DNA of 64,000 nt from Acanthornis magna (lineage: Eukaryota > Chordata > Aves > Passeriformes > Acanthizidae), in NCBI GenBank assembly GCA_036785705.1, contig JAWUZG010000056.1, positions 10,774,501-10,838,500 of the forward strand. The letters are read 5' to 3'. Within the stretch, counting starts at the first letter, position 1; each line of letters begins with the position of its first letter. Position numbers and translations under genes: made by a program. The notes under the pieces are model-generated. The model searched no databases and had not been told where the DNA came from. It saw nothing but the letters and a program-made list of their open reading frames with translations. Positions 49,385 to 62,937 of the stretch are shown one piece after another.

Positions 49385-52300
49385 GATATGAATCCATAAG
49401 GATATGAATCCTTACTGAATCCATTGATTAACTGTGTGAAAACATAATCTTATCCTTAATTTATAATTCTTTTGTCAAAAGCTTGAGCAACACAGTGTTT
49501 GTGTGTCTATGAGTAATGACAGCAACAGCAATTTAATAGTAACTCATTTAGTGTGTGTGTGTTACTTATATCTCTACAATAGTCAACTAAAATGGAGGTG
49601 ATGTTCAGCTACTGGTGATAATAAAGGTAGTTATATCATTGTAGTTAATCAATGGATGCTTTGAAATTTAAAGTCCTAAGGAAGAGTAGAGAAAAGGAAG
49701 GAAAACACCAACCAACCTTGTGTTTGAACTGGATATTTACCGAAAGATCTCAGCCCACTGGTAGGAGGTGTATTGAGCAGATGGATTGGCAGAGATGCAC
49801 AGACAGCTGCTTTTTTCTGGCATACAGGTGTTTAACTTGGCTGCCTGCAGGTTAGCTATGAGATGCCAGCTTTGTTGAGGGGATCACCTTGTTTAAGAAG
49901 TGGCTCTTGTCCTTTCCTGTAGTGAGTTTGGTGATTGAGATTGTGTGGCTGTTTTCACTTCCTCTCTGCTCACCTCTTCGACACAGTCCAAAAACCCCAT
50001 TCACCTTCTGCCGGAGTTGCATTTAGATAGGAGAGAAAACAGGCTCTGCAGGGATGGTAGGGTGGTTTTGCCTTTTCTTATATTGGAAACAGAGATGTAA
50101 CAAAACCAGATGTTGCTAATGTTTAATACTGAAACTATTGTTAATGTTATGTCATCCTTCAGATAATTCTTTTTCGTTTGATTTTGGTAGACTGACAAGC
50201 ATTAGCTGAGCTCTGTGTGCATTTATTGGAAATAATGTTTTTCAGTAGTTCCCAGATGAGCTAGTACTTGACTGTAAGTATTGTGGGATTCAGTGCTGTG
50301 AAAGTTTTGGGGTTTGTCCAAAAGTTAAACTGCAGAAATAGCTGTATAACATCAGCAAAGGCAGTTTGCTCTTCTCCAAGTTGTAGTGAGCCATAAAGTA
50401 AATGTAATGCACTGGTAATAGATGTCAACTGAGAATCTTCATGAGTGCTGTCAGATACACATGATTAATATGCTGTCTGCTAGAACAGAGAGTCAAATAC
50501 AGGCTTGGTACAAGTAGGTTAAATAAATTTGCCCCAAGCATAATATTGTCATCAGTGTACTTTTCTTCTGATGCTAAGTGTGATTGCAGCCTTACCAATC
50601 TGGGACTGCTGTTGAAGGCAAAGTTCTCCTGTTGCATTTTTGTTTGTGGCCTGGCTGCCCTGTCGAGCAATCATTTGATTTCTCTTGCAAGTTTTATGTT
50701 TCCTGTATGGTATCAGATCTGTAAGAGTCTGGACAGCCTCTCTTAAATTCAGACATACATTTCTGACTGTTGTAAAAGGACAATAGTCGAATGTTGGTCT
50801 GACTTTGTTATCTTTAATCAAGAAATATGAATATATGAAGAGTACAATATTTTGTTCTTCCTCCACAACAAAAGCTACATTTCATTACTTGAACTTATAA
50901 GCCCCTCAAAATGCATTAAAAAGCACTAATACTGTTCTTTATGAACCCAGGTTGTGCAGTCAACCTCCTGAACATTGCACTGAAAATCTAATTCCCACCC
51001 TCAAGATGCACTTGTTCTGAAGAACTTGCTGCAACATCTGTATTTTTTGTTAAAGAAAGCTGTGTGAAGATTCTAAGCTTGTCAACTGAATTTTTTAGAA
51101 TTAATTTTTGTTGGCACAAGACTGTAGCAGTAGGTATATTCAATTTGCAAGTTGCTCCTAAAACATGCATGTGTTTTTGTGTGTGTATGATTAAATAAAT
51201 AAACTCCTGAATGACCATTCTGTATATACAGAACCAGGTAGTTCTGTTGTCAAGTTTTCAGACACTACAATTTAAAATAAAGCTACTGGCCCACAGAGAC
51301 AGTCACTCTTATGCACTCTATAAAGTATGATTGTTTTTTTAAGGATTTTTTTTTTTTTTTAGAAAAGAGGGAGGTATCAACTGTAGAAAAAGGAATGTGT
51401 TTATGTTTGAGATGAACAATCCTGTTATGATATTTCCAAGTCTCCTTTAATGCAGCATGTTTTCATTAAGTTTCAGGGAGATAAAAAAATCAATAAAAAT
51501 GCAGACAGAATCAAGTAAGAGGGAAATAAAAAATTAATCAAGAGAGGTCTGTGTGTAAAGAAGCAAAGTGGGAAAATGAAAATTTTAATGCAAATAAGTA
51601 TCTGTGCCAGTCTACTTTTTAGAGACTGCTCTGTTTCAATGGAAGTTCAGTTAGTAGAAACCCAGGATAATTAAAACTAAGAAAAGGGAGCCATTATTTG
51701 AAAGTAATATAAATTTAACTGACGGGCAAAACAGGTCCATAAACTGTAGCAATCTTTATGAACACTAAATATAATTTGAGAAGTTGGAATTGCTCTTTTA
51801 AATATCTTGGTTTCTACTGTATACTTGTAAATCATGACAGTTCTCCATTTATGAAATGTGTAACTTAGTGGATTTCTCCTAAAACTGCAGTGCTGATTTT
51901 TTACAAGTGCTGTGCATATTCCTATTTGTTCTTGTGTGATATCATTGACTAAAACCTTACACTTAATAATGTATCTCAAGAAATGTTGTGGAACTTCTTG
52001 AGCTATTATGCAACAGTCCAATAGTGTTAGCTTATTTAGCCAGATACATCTGAGGTGTTCCGGCATCTGCCTCAGAACACACATGGAGCTGTAATCGAAA
52101 TGTGGTGTTTGGGTTGCATTTTAGACTTCCACAGTGCTTTACCTTATCTAATCAGTCTGCTTATATGACATGCTTAGTTACAGCCATATTACTGTTTTTC
52201 ATAGGTGTGGTGGTGCAAAGCTATTAAAACATGGCCTGCAAATCTAGATCAGCCTTTGGAATACCATATGAAACATGGATGGAGTGGTAAAGGTATTATA

Positions 52301-53941
52301 CAAATGAATTGGGATTTTTTTTGTTTAGATTTATTGATTTCTGTTGAGTGGGTGGATATTAGGAGTGAAATTTAGAAAATAATGCTGTGGGTCTGAACAA
52401 ATGACCTCCCAAGTGAGCAGTGCCCTTGTTAGGACAGTGACCTGCCCCAAGCCTGAATCGATGCAGATGCCCAGGGCCAGCAAACCAGGGACTCAGAAGA
52501 ATCAAAGAGTAATTGTAATTGCAAAGGCAAATTGTAAAACGATTGGCATTTCTTTTCATAGCTGGCACTGCAGATTTACCCCACTGAAGCTCCTCAGAAG
52601 AGTGGCATGCTGGAAAATGTACTGTTCTGGGAGAGGGTAAGGAGAACCAGCTCCTCGCCACAGTCCAGCACCCTGGAGAAGTTTTCAAGAGTTAATCACA
52701 GCTGAAGCTTGTACTCCCAGCCTGAGGTAACCCATGAAATTTTGCTCCTGAACAGTCATCTTGCTGAGTGCCTCCAAATCAGTTTTTGCAGTCATGCCAG
52801 ATAACAAGCTGACAGTCAATCAGCTTGACTTAATGATGGTCCAAGCTTTGCTGTCCTCAGTCCTGTGAGGCTGTTCTGGAAGAGATGGTGTCTGCTCCAC
52901 TATCCCTCTGTGGGGTTCTGCAGCTCCCTATAGCTTCTAAATGATGGCCAAGCAGCACAAGTTACACGTCTGATTGGGTCATCACTGGTGTTTTATGTAG
53001 TGTCTGATTTATTATGCAAGTCTATGGTTGCACTGTAATCAAAAATCCATATGGCTCAAGGAATACAGGATAGGATAACAATCATTAGTGTAGGGTCAGT
53101 TTGAGCCCTTAGGTGTTGAGTTGTCACCAAAAATATTTGGTTTCCCTTTAATATACTACACAGCAGATTGCCTTCTTATTCTAAGCGAAAATTGGATATT
53201 GAATTAGAAGACCTTGTATATGAAAGAAACTCAAAATACATAAAAGAGGGGAACATGAGGGCAGTCATGTAGAATGTGATATCTGAAACAAGAGCCAAGT
53301 TAAAACATGATTAGCTGTTTACCAGCCAAAGAAAATAAGTCTCTCTGAGACCTAACCTGCCTACTCCTCTCCTATGGCTCATGTACCAACTCATGGGAGC
53401 TCTACAGTGGAAATGTACATTTAATTCTGATTTGTTTTACTTGGCAATTGTATTCCTCCAACCTTATTGATTTCAGCATTCAATATTTTAATGCTGCATC
53501 TCAATAAAACATACCTAAGAGCTTAGTCAATCTATCCTGAAAAATAATACAAATATCACTTCCATTTAATGACACGTGGCATTATTCCCAAAGATTGATG
53601 CAGAAGAAAAGGGACCAGAGCTGCACATAGTACTATGGGGTGTAGGTAAGTAATGTATTTACATGGTGAAAAAAGAAGTATCTTTTTTTATTTTTTTGTT
53701 CTCTATTCATTCCTGATTATTCTTTCTTAGGCTTTTCTATGTGAATCTATTCTAAGAGATGTTGTGTGATTTGGAAAGAAAAAATTAAGAAAACTGGTCA
53801 GTATTTTGGGTCTACTTTGAAAACCTTGGAGCACAGTAAGACTTAGGTACCCTTACTATCCATGTATCCTTCAGAAACCACTTAGATTTCATTTTGGACT
53901 ATATAATTTACTAGGAATGATGGGTCCAGTTTTCAGAGAGG

Positions 53942-53973
53942 CATCTCTACATCATTTCATCTCTACATCATTT
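53942..53973. repeat. Perfect 16-bp tandem duplication
   Basis: CATCTCTACATCATTT occurs twice back to back with no mismatch. Confidence 0.9.
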
Positions 53974-54871
53974 CTTGTGTATTTGCAAGGACTGGTTATT
54001 GATACATACAAATCTTTTAATATGCAGATCGCTTTCAATGAATGGTTTTCTCCCACAGAGAAATGACATATACATTTTAAATCTCTAGTATAAAACAGAA
54101 ATGTAATGTAGACTGTAGACCTTATGCTTGGAAAGTCTGTGTGCTTAATATTGACTTACATGTGGCGTATGAAGCTCTTTTAATTCCCTCATGTAATGGG
54201 GGTAAAAAAAGATACGTTTTTCTTTTAGCATGTTCATTGCATTACACAGGATGTTTTAGGAACAGAAAAATTATGTACTATTCAAATCAATTCTGTAGAT
54301 TTTCTTCTGCAATTGGTTTGCTGCTATTGAGTCCACTTGATGAAATCACGTCTGCTACCACTTTCTGTGTCTTTTTATGGTATTTTTTCTTGTCCCTGTT
54401 TTTCTCAGATAAACCTAATTTTTATCATGTTGTTTGCTTAAATTACATTGTCTTCACTGCAATCATCTCTTCAGAACATAAACAATCAAACTAGGTTTAC
54501 CTAGTTGGCATATTTAAAAGTAGTAGTTTAGAGAAAGAGTAATTAAATGAATTTCACCAGCAGATCACCGATTTGACTAGTCCTTGAACAATCCTCAGCA
54601 GGCAAATTTAGTACTGGTGTGAGGTATGTCTACATAAAGCTATGAATGTATATTTGGATAGATTTTCCATAGCTCTTTGAAAGTCTGGCCCCTGTTTTAT
54701 AAAGTTTGTAACATTTTCAGTTGTGAAAACAGAAGAAAATTATCTGGTGTTTACCTTGCTCCTTCACATGCCAAACATCTCAAATTGAAATAATTTCTGC
54801 GTTGTAATGACTCATTCAGCCAGAGAAACTGAATGTATTTTACTCACATGAATGTTTTCACCATCATAATA

Positions 54872-54940
54872 TTTTTGTGAACTGGTTAAGTGTTCACTTA
54901 ACTGGTTAAGTGTTTTTTGTGAACGGTTAAGTGTTCACTT
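54872..54940. repeat. Duplicated 27-28 bp block with internal dyads
   Basis: TTTTTGTGAACTGGTTAAGT followed by GTTCACTT at 54872-54899 recurs at 54914-54940 with one T deleted. A partial copy (AACTGGTTAAGTG) lies between. Each block carries GTGAAC...GTTCAC dyad symmetry. It abuts the perfect hairpin at 54939. Confidence 0.85.
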
Positions 54941-54982
54941 TCAGCTGTAAAATGGGGTAAAAACCCCATTTTACAGCTGAAA
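54939..54982. repeat. Perfect 20-bp hairpin with 4-nt AAAA loop
   Basis: The left arm TTTCAGCTGTAAAATGGGGT (54939-54958) is fully complementary to 54963-54982, with AAAA between. There is no mismatch in the stem. The first two bases of the arm overlap the end of the preceding direct repeat. Confidence 0.93.
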
Positions 54983-57536
54983 ACCACAGAGATAAGAGAG
55001 ACAAGAAACCACTCTTTCAAAAAAACAACCTCTAAAAACCATAAGTGCAAAAATTCAGGAACCCCTTTGGAATGCTGATTTCAGTCACTTTGCAAGTGTC
55101 TCCAAAGAAGTTTAGCAATTTTGGCAATGCATCTTCTGACTCTCACTTCTTAATTTTATTTGTACCTTAACCATATAGTTTCAAAATGAAAATAAATGTA
55201 TACTGTATTCATTAGCCATCAGATCCACTAAGAATAAATAATACAATCCTGACTTCGTGCTGGTGTGTGCTATGCTCCAGCCGTTTATTCAGTAGTGATG
55301 CTATTTATAGAAAGCTCCTTCATGTGATGGTGTTGCCAGTAACACAGATGTCCCTTGAATGCACTTTATTTTAAATAGAGGTGAAAGGCTAAGGAAAATA
55401 TAAAGGAACCCACCTTTAATATTTCAATTTAACAATAACAAGCAGGGTGTGGCTACCCTGAAACTGCAGCTTGTCGAATGCTTGGGAGAAGGGAAGGGTG
55501 GGAAAGCTCTCTGCTTACCAGTTCCACAGTCTCATTAGTAAAAACACATCTGACACCAGTGATTGTGGCCTGAGAGATACAGTGAGAATGGGTGGTGCTT
55601 TCAGTAATTGCTGTGAATAAACAGTCTGTCTAGTATGTGGAACGTAGCTGTGGAATAAGCAGTTTTATGAGTGTTAAGGTACTTGTATTTTAGAAGCTGT
55701 GAATGAAAACTCAAGAATTCTTGCTGTTTAAAAAAGAAAAAAAAAGTTATTTCTTTAAAATACTTTTTTTGCCCCAAGGACACTGTGAGGCTCTTCACAT
55801 AAAGCTTATCCTGAAAGCTTCTTCTTCATGCTCAATTTGCTGTCCTTAAGCTGGACACTGTGATATTTTTCAGTGTTTAAAATGAGACTTACTGGCTGGA
55901 AGTTACAGAAAATGCTGTCGCTCCTATTTGATAGTAGTTTGATAGTAAATGAAATTCACAGGAATGTGGGTAGGTCAAAGACAGAAAAAAAGCACATCTT
56001 ACACATGGATAATCCTCCTTGGAATAACATGAACTTCTTATTAATTTGGTTTTGGGGGGTTCTTTTGTGTGTGTGTTGTTGTTTGGGGGAAGTGTTGGGG
56101 TTTTTTGTTGTGTATTTGTGGTTTGGTTTTGTTTGTTTGTTTTTAATTAGGGAGTGACAATCTGAACTTTCTGTGAGCTGAAAATATAAGGCTTAAATAA
56201 TATGTATTTACCTGAAATCAGCTTAATAGAAACTAAGCTAGCTTCATCCTAGTCCTGGAGAAAAAAAAACCACATATATTTCCAGCCAGAATAGACTTCC
56301 AGTAACCCACAGTCACCCAGAACTTGCTCTCCAACATATGAGGTCACCTGGAACAAGCGCTTGATTTTTTTAATTCTCCCTTTATTGGGATTTATTCATT
56401 TAGTTCTGAATCAAGAGGAGTTAGAAATGAAGAAAAAAATATGAGTGCTGTATAGAATCGCAGCTAATGTGTTCTGCTATTCCAGAAGACTCTACCAAAT
56501 AACTTTCACCCTGTTTTATCTAGCTATGAAAGAATTTTATTCTGAGAAAAGGGAGTATTTTTCAGACTGTGTAGCATGGTTGAGTGTCTGCCATAAAATA
56601 GGCTGTTCATTCCTCCAGAAATGCTGCAAGCAGGTTGTAGTGAGCCTAGTATCTAGACAGATTTTTTCTGGGCTCATTCAACACATGGAAAAAATATTTC
56701 ATCTCATTTCTTCACAAACTGACACCACAAAGCCATTTCATTTATTTTTCCTGACATGTTGTTGTGTTGCTCAGTACTGGATGTAGTCTCCCTGACTTTG
56801 GAACAAGCTGGTAGGACTGAGCAAAACTCTTTCCTTTTCACAGTCATAAGGAAAAATGAGATTATAAAAGAGAAAGTTAACTATGGAGTAACGATTGGGC
56901 TCCTTGTGCAGAAATGTCAAGCACACCTGAAGTAAATGACTCTGGGGTGGCTTTCTAGCCACATTCTATACAGCTATTTTTGTTGCTTTCTATACCTTAA
57001 GGCCTCCTATAATAAATTCTCACCTAGTGAGAATCTTGTGGGCTGGCAACATGAACAAATTAGTCATGCTGCCGATGGCACAAAATGACTGTACCTTCCC
57101 ATCTGGGTCACCTTCTAATCAAAGCAGGAAGAGATTAAACCCCTTCCAGAGATAAGGAGCACTAAAAAACTTGCAGGGAAACTAAATATTTCAACTTTCT
57201 GCTCCTGCAACTTCCAGTTGGGTGGGGGTGAGGGAGGAAGGAAGATCCGCAGTCAGCTCAGAGAAGGCTATAGTGTTTGTGGAACGAATGGGAAGTGCAG
57301 GGGTGTAAAACTTTCTGCTATCTTAAGCAGGTGTCAGGCTTTACTTGAACAAGGGAGATCTGTTTCCGAGTTCACTCTTGAACTGTGAAAGTAAAAGGAG
57401 AACAAGATGCATTACAAAGATGTTCAAAAGGTGCAAAAAGCTTGATTTACCATTATTCTATTGTCTCTGTGGTTCTCTTCAGTCTGGTACCCATGTTAGC
57501 AGCTAGCAAGCAAGAAAACCTATTTTTACACTGACC

Positions 57537-57572
57537 CAGTTTGCTGAACAGTTTGCTTAACAGTTTGCTCAA
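57537..57572. repeat. 12-bp unit repeated three times
   Basis: CAGTTTGCTGAA, CAGTTTGCTTAA and CAGTTTGCTCAA occur in exact tandem. Only the tenth base of the unit varies (G, T, C). Confidence 0.9.
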
Positions 57573-59239
57573 ATCGCTGCATAAGCGGCACCTGAGAAAA
57601 GGAGAAGGGATACATCTGAACAAAAAAGTAAATCAATGATGGGGAAGTTCAGGAAATGCAATGATGGCAGAGGATCCTGATAAAATGAGAGCAGAAAACC
57701 TTCAAGCAGAAGCAAGTCCATCAGAAATGTGGGACCACCAGAGCTTCCCTCCTCCAACAGAGTCTTCTTTTAAAGAGTTTGCAAATAATTTATTCTAGGA
57801 CAATAGCTCTTATTCTTGTCAAAGACTACTGTGAAGGGATCACAGTTTCCCCGAATTTACAGCTGACAAATCAAAGGTCTTTTCATATATATCTTATCAG
57901 AACTGCGACTGCTGCTTTCTCGCACTGGCTCAGATGAGTGGCAGGGAATTATCGGTCTTCTCTCATGTCTTTTATCATCTTTTGTGAGCCAAGATGTCTG
58001 CAGATGCTTAGATATCTGGGCCTCGAAAGTGATTTCTACAAAAAAGAGTGCCAGTAAAATGTGAACAGTTAAGTGGTCCTAGAAAATGCGAAGGGCAGAG
58101 GAGATGGGTGATCCCTCATAACTGAAATCCTAATTATTGTTAATCAACCATGAGTTAACTGTGAGTCACAGCACATCGGGGGTGCAACCATGGGCCTCAG
58201 GAGATCTGAGCTTAGTTTCCTGCTTTATGGCAGATCTCGCTCTCTGAAGCTGGACAAGTAATTTAATCACTGTTGGCCATCTCCTACGTAGGAGTGATCA
58301 GCTCCGACCTTCTGCCTCTGCTGCCTCTCCAGATTAAAGGCTCCTAAAACGTGGCAGTCTGTCACCACAGTGCCTAAGCTCTGGACAGCCTGATTAGACA
58401 TGGGGCCCCTTGCACAGTCATCTGGCAAACACCATAACACAGTTCATAAATAATAATGTTTTACAATAGTCCTTTTCTTCAGTTCCCAAGGAGAAGGCAT
58501 AACACATTGTGTTAAAGGAACAACTCTCATCTGGTAATATTAAAAATGTTCTGAACTGCTCTCTAGTCACCCAAGAAGTCAGATGAGGTTGTAAAATCCC
58601 TTTCAGCAAGTTGGTGTGATTTTAACCTGTCTTCAGGTCCGAGCTGGGAAATTCCTCCTTTGAAGAGAGTTCCTTTGAACAGCTAAGGTATGAAATGAAT
58701 CTCTCAAAATGTTCATGGTCTTTCAGGGTTTCAGGTTTTGTTCTATATTTATCAATGCCTTTAGGCTTGCCAGAGCCTTTCTGGCTGAATTCATAATTTA
58801 AGAGGGGAGGACAAATTCAGTTATTGCATGTACCTTTAGTGCAAGGTGATTTATTGCATCTGCACTGCAAAATGACAGCAATGACTGTCTGAACTGTCCA
58901 AGCACAGAGAGCTGTTTCTGTCAAATACCTATGGTATGACTGAACGCCTGCTCAAAGTAAGATCTTTGTTTAGTAAATATTGAATATTCCCTAGTCCTTT
59001 ATATCCTGTCGTCATTTCCTTTGTACAGCTTGCAGCTGTAGTTTCAAGCTAATGTACAAAAATAATTGGTTAGACAGAGTTCATAAGTGTGTTTAACTAT
59101 GTAGCAGAGATACTTTTGATGTTTTTTGCTCTCAACAAAATTCTTGGAGTTCTGTATCCAAACTGTGTCCCTCATCCAAGCTGGCCTACACTGACATCTT
59201 CTGTGTATAAGTCAGTAGATTCATTCATTATCCATTTAG

Positions 59240-59310
59240 TGAGTATAAATATATGGTAATGCACATAAAAATATATAAATATATACACATATATATAAAT
59301 ATATATAAAA
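59240..59310. repeat. AT-rich microsatellite (ATATATAA-type)
   Basis: About 70 bp almost entirely of A and T built from interspersed ATAT and ATATAAAT units with a few C/G interruptions. Confidence 0.85.
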
Positions 59311-62157
59311 AAGTAGGGAACTTGGCTGCCAGGTAGTGAGGTTGTGGTTTTGGAAAACCACAGGCTTTAGGGTGGAGATAGCCATTGTATTGCATTAGCT
59401 ATTTTCTCACAGTTTAAGAAGCAATAGCTCAGAACACTTTGGTCCAGACAGAAAAATACCCAACAGGAAAGCAGTTCCTCCTTGTAGACCCATGTGTTTC
59501 ACCAGGCCTCTAGAAAGAGGTGGGTGGAAGGGGATGTTGGCTAAATCAGGTGGTCACGGGTTCCTGTGTGCTGGGCAGGGATGGGAAAAGAGGGAAATTG
59601 TGTAGTGGTGAAGCCTTGTGAGAAGGAACATACACTGAGCTGTGTGAGATGCATGGAGGGTGAGGAGCACTGTTCACCCTTGGTCTTCACAGGACTCACT
59701 CCATGGTAATGCCTCCATGTGTGTTGGGTTTCAGAACAAACATGGAAACCACAATATTGCAGGGTGGTTTTGTCAGTTTTGGATTGAAATCTTCATTTTA
59801 TTTTCTGCCCAATTAATATTGAACTGGTTTCATTTTTTTGTGATTTTTTTTTCTGTTATGTTGTCCCCCTCCTGCATGTTTCCATTCCCTGAGTTGAATG
59901 TGCCAGTGATTAAGACAGAGTTAATTAACTGAATAGTAAACATCTGTGTTAGGGCTGCTGCCTCTCTCAATTCTCACTCTCTTTTTTAGCTCTGCTAGAG
60001 GACTTGGGCTGTGTTGGGCTACACAGAAGAGGACTTTGGATGTTGTTAACAGCTCTAAGTTAGGAAATGTATTGAAGGTGTATTGAAGCACCATTTAAGT
60101 ATGCTGCTGAACACCTCTTACTAGGTGGTATGATTCAGCTCAGTGGCCTATAGGTGGAAGGCAAACCATTATTTTTACTTTTTCTGCCTCGTAGAATTTA
60201 TATATGCTTCAAAGCCAGGGGGTGAAACCTGCAAATTCTGAAAATATTTAAAATCATTACTTCTTGACACTTGTATTATAAATGATACCAGAAAAGTCAC
60301 AGAAAAAAATAAGTAATAATAAAAATCCCAAACAAACTGACCAACAACTTAGATGGGGTAGAATTCCTGCTCAGTTCTCTGGAAAGACTCCCAGCCTGTG
60401 CATAGCAATCCTGAATGGGTAGTGTTCAGCAGGCAGCATCCTATTTTCCATCCCTACCAACTCCAATTGTGATTCATCCAGAGATGCTTTTTTCCAGTTA
60501 AGATAATGGAACAGCACAGTCTTCCATGATTATGAAAGTCAGAGCCTGTGACTGAAATTGAAATTATTCTTTTGACAGAGTAGCAAAAGAAAGATGATAA
60601 GTAACATTATCACACCAAGGGAAGCAATACATTTGCAGTGTCAAGGGTATCAAACCAATGATTAGCATATTCAGTTTCAAATTAACCTCATTAGAAATTG
60701 TAACTGCAAAATCTTTTTTGAAAAATTACTTCAAAACTGAACCTTACTCCAGACAAATGGCTGGAATTTGACCTCTTTGTAATAGCTTTATTTTTTCCCC
60801 TTTTACTTTGATTCATTATGATGTCACTAATAAATACAATAATCTGTGTCTTCTGCCAAAATACTTCACAAGATGCTGTCTTCCAGTGGGAGAGGGGAAG
60901 GAAGTTCAGTTTGCTTTTAGAAAAGGTGAATTAAAAAAGAAAATAAATATTATATAGAACGCGTATTTTATGATTCAACAGTCTGAGACCATGTTAAGAA
61001 TTAAGAATTGTTTTACAGGTGTTTCAGTGCCAATTCATTTACATCGCTAATTATGTTGCAGAAATAAAACTGCTTCATGAAGGCTCAGCTCCTGGATCAC
61101 ACCCACAGCTTCACAGTCCTATCTCCTCATGGGAATTTTAACACAATATTCCCCGAGGTGCTACAATTGGGTCAGCAACTCTCCTGGGAGCTCGGGTGTG
61201 GACGGGGCTCTGTGGGAGTTGGACAGCTTTAGCACTGCCCACAGACACCATCCAGGGTACAGGAAGGGAATATCTATTTATTTTCTTCAGGCAGAATATG
61301 GAGTAGGAGCAGATCTGTATAATGGTTTTTCTGCTCTGCAGTTCCCCAAGGCTATTGCTCAGCTGGAAGCAAGGGTGGGTGGGTGAGTCAGCAGTCTGTC
61401 TCTGTCCTTAAGGTGTCCTTATCCTGGGCACTATTTAGGCAAAAAAACTGTAAGAGTTTTCATTCAGATCCATGTTATGTGGTGGTGAACGTACTTCACT
61501 GCTATTTTCAGAATAAAAAGTTGTCAGTGTAGCAAAAAGGGTGGCTCTAGCAGCACAGATTTTGAGGAGTAATTTTTTCTTTCTTTTCTTAAGACTCTGG
61601 ATTAAGCTCTTTCAGTGTTATCTGGCTCTCTCACCTGTTCCAGCTGCACTAGCAGGGCTGTATTTAGTTTGCAAGATTCAAGGTTAGCTTGAGGTTGGGC
61701 TCAGACCATGGTCACGAAATGCAAACATGTGAAAGGCATGTGAACACATTTGGGAAATGCCATATGGTGTTCTTCCTCCTCCCCATCCTTGCTACTGAAA
61801 GCCCACTGCCATTTTTGCAGTGAATTCTCTAGGAAAGAACAGATAAGCACCAAGACAAAACTGCAGCATAGCCAGGCTCAAGCTCAGATGAGAGTTTATC
61901 CCTCCTCTGAAAACCTTAATCAGGCCAAGATTACGTGGGACTGGTGTTTGCTGACTTATTGTTTCTGCCTGTCCTTTGTGAATCATGGAAAGGAACATAT
62001 TGCAGTGCTGCCAGAGATGTATCCAGGCTGCTTTAACCTGTTTATAGAGGCTTTCGGGGTATGTCTGCATTGCTCAGTAGAGATACCTGTTTTGGCTACA
62101 CTCAGCTTTCCTCCAGAGCCTGAAGCAGTACAGCTGTGCCAGTGGGGCTTTGCATAA

Positions 62158-62937
62158 ACTGAATTGTCATGTGCTGCTCCCTCTGTATGGCCACGCTCTG
62201 GGCAGTGCAGTCCTGCTGCCTTGTGCAGGAGAACGGAGGGAACTCTCAAAAACTTCTGCCCTGTGGGGCACAAAGCTTTGCTGTCCTCACACATGCTTAG
62301 GATTTCTTCTAATTTCAAACTTTCTAGTTTCTGCATGTGCTTCAGCTTACTGTTGCCTTTCATTTTGACAGGAGACCAACTCACATCCTTCCCATCAGAG
62401 AAATCAGCCCTCACTGTTGCTAGCAGTGCTGAGCTATGGTCATGCAATGGAAGAGTTGGGGATCTCCCAATATCTCCGTTTCTGATAAAAGAGACTGACA
62501 TCCAACACTCAGGTATGATGCATTGCTCATGTTCTTGCTCCAGCAATCCTATTCTGACAGACCAAAAACATCATGCAGGATTGCCCTGGAAGCCCCACTG
62601 CTTACTGGGAATGGCTGCTCTCTGTCCTTTTCTCCCCAGCTCCCCTCCTCGTCCAGAACCTTCTCCTTTCCACCTCTCCGCTTTCCAGACAGCATCTGCT
62701 GCCCACCAAAAGTGTGTTGTGTGGGCTCTGAAGAGGGCAAGAGATACATGCTTCAAATCTAATAGAAGTTCAGACTTCACAGGGCTATTGTTTTGTACAT
62801 CTCCAGGGAATTCAGAGTTGGATTGCAGTGCCCAATTTCCAGAGATGATTGGCCAGTTTAAGGGTTTCAGTTCCGCAACCAAGTCTCCTCTGCAGCATGG
62901 GACTGGCTGGGTGGTACCCCACATGTCAATTTGACAT
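62158..62937 (+). other. Unassigned long open frame in a stop-poor segment
   Basis: A frame free of stops for about 259 codons (ATG at 62164, TGA at 62932-62934), far longer than the other frames in the window. The product would be rich in Ser, Cys and Pro, with one hydrophobic stretch near residue 60 (CFSLLLPFIL), and shows no domain I recognise. A second open frame of 187 codons runs on the minus strand across 61983-62546 and another of 117 codons across 62571-62924. Open frames on both strands suggest locally stop-poor composition rather than a gene, and no splice or promoter signal was convincing. A coding or lncRNA exon cannot be excluded. Confidence 0.2.

Larger units (their letters stand above)
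48147..62157. other. Intergenic, with short repeats only
   Basis: Holds the hairpins and short tandem repeats listed separately and a G/T-rich tract at about 56040-56147. Minus frame 51677-52084 (135 codons) and plus frames 54141-54494 and 56445-56786 have no recognisable domains. Confidence 0.5.

Noticed and set aside
51677..52084. Minus-strand 135-codon frame
   Set aside because: Composition is like the surrounding AT-rich DNA, no domain is recognisable, and this length is expected a few times by chance in 64 kb.
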